The notes under the pieces: generated by a model
The model's database searches: none
Told to the model about the DNA's origin: nothing
Seen by the model: the letters and a program-made list of their open reading frames with translations, nothing else
Source of the DNA: Pristionchus mayeri
Taxonomy: Eukaryota > Nematoda > Chromadorea > Rhabditida > Neodiplogasteridae
NCBI GenBank assembly: GCA_036245805.1
Contig: BTRK01000001.1
Location: 31,069,087-31,133,086, forward strand
Length of the DNA: 64,000 nt
Reading direction: 5' to 3'
Made by a program: the position numbers and the translations under genes
In this document: positions 55,990-64,000 of the stretch, piece after piece
Numbering within the stretch: the first letter of the stretch is position 1
Layout of the letters: each line of letters starts with the position of its first letter

Positions 55990-58900
55990 TACTCGGTGGT
56001 CCTACGTGATGGCCTTCCTCAACTCGAATCGCCCCACCACACAAGTGCCGCCGAAGGCCGATACGTATTTGTTCTGGGCAATGCACGAGTGAGCTATATA
56101 AAAATGTTTAAAAAAACCTTTTTCTCAGAAGCTATGCACTTTTACGGAGATGTGTTATACTTGATTTTACAATAATGGTTGAGGTCACGTCTATCGGAAT
56201 TCATGCTGTCGACGCTCCCGTCGAGAATTTGGGCAAAGACGTGGCGATGACCTTCGACATCGACGTCATCGACCTGTTCCTCTCCACGTACGACGACAAT
56301 TACACTTCTTCGGTTAATGGACAACCGACCTCTCCTCTCTCTCAATTCCCATCCCTCTTCTATTGATTCCGATGCCGAAAATCAGGGAAGAAACCCTAGA
56401 AACTAGCGAGGAAATACGCTACGCTAACGCTTGGGGGATGAATGCAGAATGGGATGCATTTTTTTCACCACAGTGCGTGGTGTGGCTGGTGGTTCGCAGA
56501 ATTGCAGTTTGGTGTGGCGCTATGATGTGGGAATAGAATAAAATTAACTTCAAAAATTATGTAAAATTAAAATATTAAGAATGAAACCAAGAATTATTTC
56601 AAAAATCATATTTTGAAGCAAAAAGTAACAAAAAATCATTTTGTGTTTCTTTGATGGATTACGGTAGCTGACTATTGAAACCCATAATTTCAACAAATTA
56701 GCTAATAATTTCACATAATATGTTGAGAACAATTAATGAGAATACAAAGTAATACTAATTAAGCTAACAAACAATGTAAAAGATTAATTTGATAGCAAAA
56801 TGGAAAATTTCATAATTTCGACATTTTCAAATTCTATTTTTAAGCTAATTAGCTATTAATTACCCATAATCTGATGAAAACAATTAATACTAAATCGAAT
56901 TCTAACAATTCTAACACAAAAATACCTCAAACAAAGCATGCTCCGATCGCGATTCCGCCACTCGTGGTGGTGGTTGCGCAATTCTCATTGATCGATCCAT
57001 TCCTTGCCATCTAGTCTCCTCCCGCTCTTTCTCGATCTATTGCCAGATCGTTGTATGCAGCGCCCGCATTATGACAGCCTCTTCAACCTATCTAGTTTGC
57101 ATCTATAGGAGTCCATCTTGTTCTATAGAATCATTCGCTGAATGCCTTGACTACTCCCATGATCTTTTCTCTCTCGATTCTAGTCACGTTATTATCTGTG
57201 GGGATCTCAATTGTGGTGATATCGATTGGATCAATCAGTCCGCTCTCTCTCCCCATGGCGATGTACTCCTTCATTTCTCAATATCTTCCTCCCTCCACCA
57301 ACTAGTTACTGAACCCACTAGGAACGATAGAATACTCGACATTATTCTAACCTCAGATACACGTCTTATCACTCGCGCTAAAGTTGAGCCTCCTTTACCC
57401 TCTCTTGACCATAGTCTCGTTACTTTTGACCTCGCTGGCTCCCTTCCCCCCCCCTTCCGATCCTCCTAGGCGCGATTTCTCTCGTGCTAACTGGGAAGCG
57501 ATCAATAGTCATCTATCATCAATTGATTGGGTTTCATTGTTCTCGTCGAGTAACGATCTAGACTATCTTTATAACTCCTTCATTAGCATTGTCCACTATC
57601 TCATCGACTCGTTTGTTCCCATTATCACGCCTTCCTCAAAGCGATCTCTCCTCTCTAACAAAACAAAGAGACTCATTAAGAAATGCCGTAATCTTTTTCG
57701 TCGTCGTAGAAACATAGGTACCGAGCCTTTCCTCCGTACTAGTAAGCTCCTGCGTAAGAGTTTTCGGGAAACTTCTAGATCAACTGAACTTAAACTTGTC
57801 AAATCCCGCAATCTTCGCGCTTTTTATCGTCTCGCATCCGATAGGATAAAAGACGAATCCCCATCTCTCCCTACGCTCATTTCTAATGGTTGTCATCATT
57901 CTACCGCTTCCTCTAAAGCGGCTGTTCTCGCTGAAACTTTCCGTGCCTCTTTTTCCAATAGATTGCAATCTCGACTTCACCAAACCGTACTTCTGTCTGA
58001 TAGATCGATAGATTTCGTTGACATCGATCTTGTTACTCTTCACAAGATAATCAAGTCCCTCCCCTCTCGCAACTCGACTTCTCCTGATTTTCTTCCGTAC
58101 GTGTTTCTCAAGAACACTGCTGATAACATTTTCGCTCCACTATCTTTTCTTTTCCATCGCTTCCAACTCCTTGATGTATGTCCCTCCATTTGGAAGACCG
58201 CTTTCGTTCGCGCAGTTTACAAGCGTAAGGGTCCCAAAAGCGATCCTTCCTCATATCGGCCCATCTCTCTTACATGCTCCTCGTCTAAAGTATTTGAAAG
58301 AATCTTTCGTAAAGCGCTCGTTGAATATCTTACTACCAACAATCTCTTGTGTCCATTTCAGCATGGCTTTCGCGCAAAGCGATCTTGTATCTCCTCTTTG
58401 CTCTCATCACTTTCCCATTGGTACAAAGCCCTCGATAACAAACAGATTATCTCTGTCGCATTCATCGACTTTAGTAAAGCATTTGATTCAATACCAATTG
58501 ACTTGCTACTACACAAGTGTTCCCTCCTCGGTATTACTGGCACCCTTCTTAGATGGATAGCGTCTTTTCTTAACGGTAGGACACAGTCTGTCGTTGTCGA
58601 CAGTAGTTTCTTTCCATGCTATCAGATCACTTCGGGAGTCCCACAAGGCTCTTGCTTAGGGCCTTTGCTGTTTAGCCTCTACATTTCTGATATTTCTCGT
58701 GTCCTTCCTCCTGGTATCCATTGTAATGTTTACGCTGATGACATCAAGCTTTATGCTATTGATGATCCCTCGCTGCTCCAATTAGCTCTCGACTCTCTCT
58801 CCAATTGGTCCCATACCTGGGGTTTATCTATTTCCACCTCCAAAACCGTTATCATGAGAATCGGCTCTAGACATCCCACAGTAGATTTCACAATTGACAA

Positions 58901-61900
58901 CCATGTCCTTCCTATCACTACTGCATTTAAAGACCTAGGAGTTTCTCACGATAATCGTCTCTCATTCGATAGTCATATTAAGTCCATTGTCTCTCGAGCA
59001 CGTGCCCGTTGTGCGAACATTACCAGAACCTTTTCCTCGCGTAGTCCGAAGCTCTATTCACGCCTGTTTTCTGTAAATGTTAGGCCCATATTAGAATATG
59101 GTAGTGAAGTATGGTCTCCCTCTGATAAAAGAAATGTCACGTTAATTGAAAGTGTTCAGAGAAAGTTCAGCGAGAGAGTTTTCCACAAGTGCAGGCTCCC
59201 TCGGACCGACTACACCAATCGACTGCACACCCTCGGCCTCACCCCCTCGAGAGCCGTAGAGGGCTCATCGATTGTGTTGTACTTATAAAATTGTGCATAG
59301 AGAATTAGAGATAGCAGACGATAATTTTTTCCTTCGTCCGTCTAGTAGTAGACTTTCCCGCCGTAATTGTATCCAGTTAAAAAAGCACCGCTTTAATAGA
59401 ACATCTCTAGATAATTTCATTTGTAATCGTGTAGTCAATAGGTGGAACTCCCTTTCCAATAGTATTATACTGTCAAGTAGCGTCAAGATTTTTCGTAAAA
59501 AGCTATAATTATTTCCGCTTTTTGCTTTTTGCATCCTATCCTTTGTCGCTTAGTTGTGACATCGTATATCATGTTTTCACGTTGTCTAAGTAAGTCACAA
59601 TCATTCCTAGTCCCAAATAACATGATAAATCATTATTATTATGCTGACGCAAACGGTAAATATTGGCCCGGACACCTATGCGCGCCGCGGCACCTGACCC
59701 AGCGCGAATGATTAGACGGGCGCAGTGAAGTGGGGAAACGGTGTTTTGAGTGAAATATATTTTTTAAATGTGCGAACGGTCGGTCTCCTCGTAGGAAATA
59801 TAGTAAACAACTTGAAAAACACAATGCGAATTTATAAGAATTTTATGAACGAAAATGAGGATACGGTAGGGAGTAAAGCAAAATGGCCACTTTCCGAACA
59901 GACAGAGCGACACCTGTTTTTTGCGATTTTCTCATTTTTTTTCAAATAAGCTAGGGTTTGTTGTTAGTCTAATGGTTATATCCCACGTTTGTGCCCCCGT
60001 CTGCAAAGTTACAGCCTCCTACCTGCACTGGGTCGAAAATGCTTACGGTTTTAGGTAAGTATGTAATTAGTGGGCTAGATGATAGAGAGGGTGGCCATTA
60101 ACCGAATATGGGCTGATAAGATTCCCTATTCAATGAAGTATATGAGACCGTGTGCGATAGATTCAATAAGCGTTCAGCCCAGCTCAAAAAATGAAATTGC
60201 TGCAAACTTGAGCCTAGGGGCAGTTTTCGATTCTGAACAACTTAGCGTCGTCAGTTTTTCAAAATTCGGCCTCTGGGTTCCGGTATGGCACCGGGTCTGT
60301 TGGAACCAAAATTGGATTTTTTCTCAGAGAAAGCTTCCAAATAAAGCTAGATAAACAAAAATTGGACCATAAGGGTAGTTTTTCGAGGCGAATTCACCTA
60401 TCTAATTCATTTTGGATGAAACTCAAAAGTACGGGTGAAAAATCGAATTTTTGAACCGAACGAGTGGGGGGAACGCGACATCCCTCATTCGATTCGCCAT
60501 GAAAAGCTGATAATTTTATGTGTTGGACGTTTTCCAATACAAGCGGGGCAAAAGACGTTGCACTCAATTTTAGTGTCAAAATACATAAAAACAATGCAAA
60601 TACGAACATTTTCATGTAAAAATATAAGAATGGCCTAAGATTACGTACTGTATGCGATTTCACATTATTTCCATAAGAAAAACTTTCATCCGATTACCTC
60701 GGGTTCGAGTCCCCTCCGTGACCTCATCTTTTGCCAAATTTTTTTGTTTGTTTATGATATTTTTTTGCTCAAATATTCAGTGGTTGGCTATGTATTCCCA
60801 AATATACCCCACTTGTGCCATATTAGACATATTATATGGGTTTTTATGCATTTTTTATCCTACAATTGAGTGCAACGTCTTTTCCCCCGCTTGTATTGAA
60901 AAACGTCCAACAGATAAAATTATCAGCTTTTCGTGGCGATTCGAATGAGGGATGTCGCGTTCCCCCCACTCGTTCGGTTCAAAAATTCGATTTTTCACCC
61001 GTACTTTTGAGTTTCAACCTAAATAAATTAGATAGGTGAATTCGCCTCGAAAAACTACCCTTAGGGACTAATTTTTGTTGATCTAGCTTTATTTTGAAGC
61101 TTTCACTGAGAAAAAATCCAATTTTGGTTCCAACAGACCCGGTGCCATACCGGAACCCAGAGGCCGAATTTTGAAAAACTTACGACGCTATGTTGTTCAG
61201 AATCGAAAACTGTCCCTAGGATCAAGTTTGCAGGAATTTCATTTTTTGGGCTGTGCCAAGCTCCACTGGTGAGTTGTTGAATCTACAGCGAACGGTCTCA
61301 TATGCAAAAAAATATTTAGATGATCCCGTTCGTCATAGAATATAAGTGTGATAATTGTTTTCTGTATCTTCAACATATACCAAAAAAAATTTTTAATCGA
61401 GATTTTTCTGTGTCAAAAGCCGCTCGATTCATAGCAGAATAGGCTCTATATTTACTAGTAATAAATGTATAAAGGAGAAAGCTTATTTAGTTTAAAGTAA
61501 TAAGGGTATTTTGTAGCCGAGTTCGCATTATTGGATGCTCCGATCTTTTCGGCTTCGGCGTCCTCAGAGAATTCTACCAGATCGATCAGTGGACCTTCGT
61601 CATTCTCGAATACTGCAAGGTTTCCTATTACTCGTCGCTTTTATTTCACATAATGCTATGTTAAAAGTCACTGCAAATACCCGATATTTGCAAGGTTTTC
61701 CAGCAGAATCTTTGATATTTTGCATCGCATTAGTCACGGAATTATTTTAAAAATAAGTCAGTATGGCCCAATGGAGGGGCGAATTTCGAGCATTTCAGGC
61801 CAAACGTGTCCTTCGCCAGCGAATAATCGAAGTCGATATTGAGAGGAAGAAGGTGCTCTTTTCCTGCAAAATAATCACGATATTTTCAATCAGAATTGTT

Positions 61901-62811
61901 GAATTATCCTCAGATTTGCGAACTGGATGTTACTTTGATATCTGGACCTCATATTGTTTTGCCAGGCTTGCTGCCCCCTCTACAGAAGCTACAAAATTCC
62001 TGTTGGCAGAAGTCCCAGAATATGCATCGGAGAGGTCAGGAACTGTTGAAATAGTAAACACATTAAACAACAACAAACAACAACAATAGTAAACAACAAC
62101 AACAACAACAACAATAGTAAACAGATTGAACTCTTCTTCAGAAGCTGGCTGTGGTCACTCGCGGTCTGGGTGCGTTGTAATGAACACTATCGGTTTCATC
62201 GTTTCACCCACTAAGTAGCAAGAGTGGGTGGAAATGATGAAATTTTGATGCCAACCGTTCTCGAGAGACACTTCATTCTGATCAGTTCTTCCCCTCTTCT
62301 CAGACACGGTATACACCTTCCCCACTCATCCGCTTTCCTCCACTGCACACAGCAGCATCGAAGCATTGCTGGAGCAGGTAGAAACACAGTATTTTTTAAT
62401 TTAAAAATATTATGATAACTATTCCGATCCTAGCAAAATTTTGTGCATATAATGATTGTTTCTCCTAATGTACTTTCGAATTGAGGCTCGTTCGATTATC
62501 GAAGATCTGAATGAGGGCCTGCAGGCAGAGGCTCAGTTGCAAAATCTGAAAACCCCACTTGTGATTTCTGATTCGGTAAGATCCCCTCCTATCCGTAATG
62601 GACACTAGGTCGAATGAGAACTATGAAGTCATGTCGCCTTTGATATATCTCATCCGGCCTACTGCCGTAATGTGTTCATTTGTTTTTGTTTTTGTTTTTT
62701 TATAACCAGCCTTTGAGGCGTTCGCCTTCCTCCTAGCTCGGATTGTCAACCCCAACGAGGCTCCTCGACTCCTCTGTATTAATGCCATCATCGTCTTCAA
62801 TCTCAAGTGAG
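55990..62811 (+). CDS. G2: inverted paralog of gene G lacking exons 1-2
   Basis: Seven plus-strand exons match gene G exons 3-9: 55,990-56,091 (YSVVLRDGLPQLESPHHTSA), 56,183-56,290 (VDAPVENLGKDVAMTFDI), 61,517-61,619 (RVRIIGCSDLFGFGVLREFY), 61,799-61,852 (KRVLRQRIIEVDIERKK), 62,305-62,377 (FPTHPLSSTAHSSIEALLEQ), 62,489-62,577 (SIIEDLNEGLQAEAQL), 62,710-62,811 (AFEAFAFLLARIVNPNEAPR). Every exon is open, splice sites are canonical at the same positions, and phases match. Many differences are amino-acid substitutions, and introns have diverged more, suggesting some constraint after duplication. The membrane-anchor exon and exon 2 are absent. Exons 10-13 are not in the window because the RTE copy begins just after exon 9. 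It is either a recent pseudogene or a gene using other first exons. Confidence 0.72.
56425..56934. other. AT-rich inserted sequence, unassigned
   Basis: Right-arm-only DNA between the decayed family 3 MITE and the CR1-like element; AT-rich with no coding signal I can support. Confidence 0.45.
56935..59640 (+). mobile_element. CR1/Jockey-type non-LTR retrotransposon, 5'-truncated, frameshifted
   Basis: The endonuclease part begins in frame without a start at about 56,945 (DRDSATRGGGCAILI) and continues at 57,071-57,469 (VCIYRSPSC, IICGDLNCGDIDW, LDIILTSDTRL, SLDHSLVTFDL). A frame change at the C run near 57,450 leads to the reverse transcriptase 57,455-59,288: YRPISLTCSSSKVFERI, FIDFSKAFDSIP, SGVPQGSCLGPLLFSLYISD, the catalytic NVYADDIKLYA, and ILEYGSEVWSP. 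A second frame change near 59,275 leads to NWNS-like C-terminal sequence up to 59,508. The 3' tail ends CATGATAAATCATTATTATT. YADD is intact but two frameshifts make it inactive here. Confidence 0.93.
60105..61305. mobile_element. 1.2-kb foldback element, right arm only
   Basis: Arms about 60,185-60,600 and 60,830-61,260 are inverse (for example TTCGGCCTCTGGGTTCCGGT against ACCGGAACCCAGAGGCCGAA). The left-arm intron has no such sequence at the equivalent site (near 40,440-40,490). The loop contains a lone B-box-like GGTTCGAGTCC at 60,702. Confidence 0.88.
62065..62115. repeat. (CAA)n-type repeat shared by both arms
   Basis: ACAACAACAACAACAACAAC; the left arm has the inverse GTTGTTGTTGTC-like run at 39,590-39,650. 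Confidence 0.9.
62601..62668. mobile_element. MITE family 1 copy, right-arm partner of 39,087-39,152
   Basis: ACACTAGGTCGAATGAGAAC / TATGAAGTCATGTCGCC ... ATATCTCATCCGGCCTACTG CC. Each arm retains a different half of the palindrome better. Confidence 0.82.
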
Positions 62812-62925
62812 CTTTCACTATACACAAGAAATGGGCAGTGAGAAAATTAAAGAAATTTTTTCCTCATTTGCTAGTTAAAGTAGGAAACGCCAACACATAA
62901 TATGACATAGTTCTCATTCTGTATA

Positions 62926-64000
62926 ACACCTGCAGAGACGAGGTCGTGTACGTGTAACAGATGCCCACTCCGTTCTTCCTCCATAAGATGTGGACTTGTA
63001 ATTCGAACGATCGATTGGTTATCAAATATTTTATATATCTTTATTAAAACTAATATTGTCCTGTATGTTTCGACATCACCCAAGACTGATGATGTTGAAT
63101 AATCTCGCTTACGGGCGCCAGCCCAGTATTTAAGTTTTGCACCTGGCCATACTGTCTCTTTCAAGCTGAGCCACTCATTTGTTTTCCTGTCCAGTCTCGT
63201 GACTCCAGCCATTTTTCTCATCATTGCACGCTGCGTTACGATTAGCCGTTTTCTCTCCTTCTTAGTTGAATTCCATAGTTCAGATCCGTACAGAAAATTC
63301 GGTTCAATACACATTCTGAATACTTTGGTCTTAAGTGACATTCCGACTCCTCGGCTCGTCATGAAATCATAGAATTTGTTAAACGATTTCCAAGCACCGC
63401 CAATTCTCCTGTTCAACTCAAGCATTAAGTTCTGGTCGAATGATAGTCGCACTCCGAGGTATATAAAGGAATTCACGTATTTTAGGTGATTTCCGTCAAC
63501 AGATTGGGGGACAGGTACATCGTTCGTCATCATTACAGTCTTGCTTTGATTTATCTCTAATCCAACTTTCTTACTTGATGTACATAGCTCCTCTAACATT
63601 CTTTCAATCTCCTTGGGACAGTGCGATATTAATACAACATCGCCGGCGTATCGTAGGTGGTTTAATCGCTCTCCGTCTATTTTGATATCGTATTGCTCCC
63701 AGCTCAGCTTTCGGAAAATCTCTTCAATGATCGCATTAAAAAGATGTGGGCTTAGAGGATCGCCTTGCCGCACTCCACGTCTGATATCTATTTGAACTTT
63801 GTCTCTCCCTATTCGAACGGATACACAACTTCTGCTATATATGAACCGTAGAGTATTGATTATTTTTGGATGAATGCCGTGGTTGAATAGTGCCTCCCAA
63901 ACCTTGTGGAACTCGACTGAGTCAAAGGCCTTCTTGTAGTCAATGAATGAGAGATACACCGGGAAACGATATTCTTCTGAGAGACTGATGAGTTCTGAGA
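62926..64000 (-). mobile_element. RTE-type non-LTR reverse transcriptase, partial, catalytic mutant
   Basis: Open minus-strand frame running off the right edge of the window. Motifs in order: LSFIDYKKAFDSVEF (motif A), RRGVRQGDPLSPHLFNAIIE (motif B), LRYAGDVVLIS (motif C, normally YADD), GLEINQSKT, YLGVRL, LKTKVFRMCIEPNFLYGSEL, and a C-terminal SLKETVWPGAKLKYWAGARK region. The frame runs into right-arm sequence and stops at 62,871. Order and spacing fit the RTE clade. The aspartate-to-glycine change at the catalytic pair predicts no polymerase activity. Confidence 0.88.

Larger units (their letters stand above)
51087..62930. repeat. Right arm of the large inverted duplication, expanded by insertions
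   Basis: Homologous blocks in mirror order to the left arm: 51,087-51,695; about 54,220-54,645; 55,888-56,420; 60,050-60,105; 61,305-62,905. Between them are right-arm-only insertions of about 2.5 kb (51.7-54.2), 1.24 kb (54.65-55.89), 3.6 kb (56.42-60.05) and 1.2 kb (60.1-61.3). The outer end is cut by the RTE sequence. Confidence 0.92.

Noticed and set aside
59962..60725. A possible tRNA split into two halves (TAGTCTAATGG near 59,970 and GGTTCGAGTCC at 60,702)
   Set aside because: The halves are 700 bp apart, lie in different elements and cannot pair into a cloverleaf.
1..64000. CRISPR arrays, bacterial operons, integrons or phage genes
   Set aside because: The direct repeats present are satellites or transposons without unique spacers, and gene structure is intron-rich and eukaryotic.

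Overview
The window is eukaryotic nuclear DNA. It has small exons (about 60-200 bp), many short introns with GT..TTTCAG borders, and abundant short palindromic DNA transposons. Protein content (a TMC channel, an F-box protein of a type expanded in diplogastrid worms, a RING/B-box protein, RTE and CR1-like retrotransposons) points to a free-living nematode. I think a diplogastrid close to Pristionchus is likely, but this is inference from resemblance only.

Layout. 0.36-3.87 kb (-): propionyl-CoA carboxylase beta-like gene, with changes at its active site and a scrambled duplicate exon in an intron. 3.95-4.87 kb (-): 3' half of a PP1-like phosphatase that has lost metal-binding residues. 6.09-19.81 kb (-): a complete tmc mechanotransduction channel gene of about 30 exons. 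19.8-22.9 kb: no supported gene. 22.87-27.18 kb (-): METTL13/spermidine-synthase-like methyltransferase with an N-terminal membrane anchor. 27.93-31.45 kb (+): a small tail-anchored Cys/Pro-rich protein whose third intron boundary region hosts a 1.8-kb foldback element. 32.42-41.62 kb (-): an unrecognised single-pass membrane protein (called gene G here) with a 5.5-kb intron. That intron holds a heat-shock-element minisatellite, a 600-bp purine tract and a three-deep nest of transposons.

From 38.86 to 62.93 kb the window is a large imperfect inverted duplication. The left arm (38.86-42.80 kb) contains exons 1-9 of gene G. The right arm (51.09-62.93 kb) contains a mirrored paralog, G2, and is swollen by retrotransposons and foldback elements. 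One foldback sits exactly where exons 1 and 2 of G2 should be, yet the other seven exons are intact with correct splice phase. The spacer between the arms (42.8-51.1 kb) carries a RING/B-box gene (44.3-46.9 kb, +) and a damaged F-box gene (47.8-50.4 kb, +). The window ends in an RTE-type reverse transcriptase whose catalytic motif reads YAGD.

The genes do not form a pathway; this is an ordinary genic region grading into a transposon-rich accessory region. The most unusual item is the heat-shock-element array of about 21 units inside gene G. The best story is the inverted duplication, whose shared and unshared transposons give a relative insertion history. All gene models are by eye from reading frame, splice sites and remembered family motifs; no search was run.
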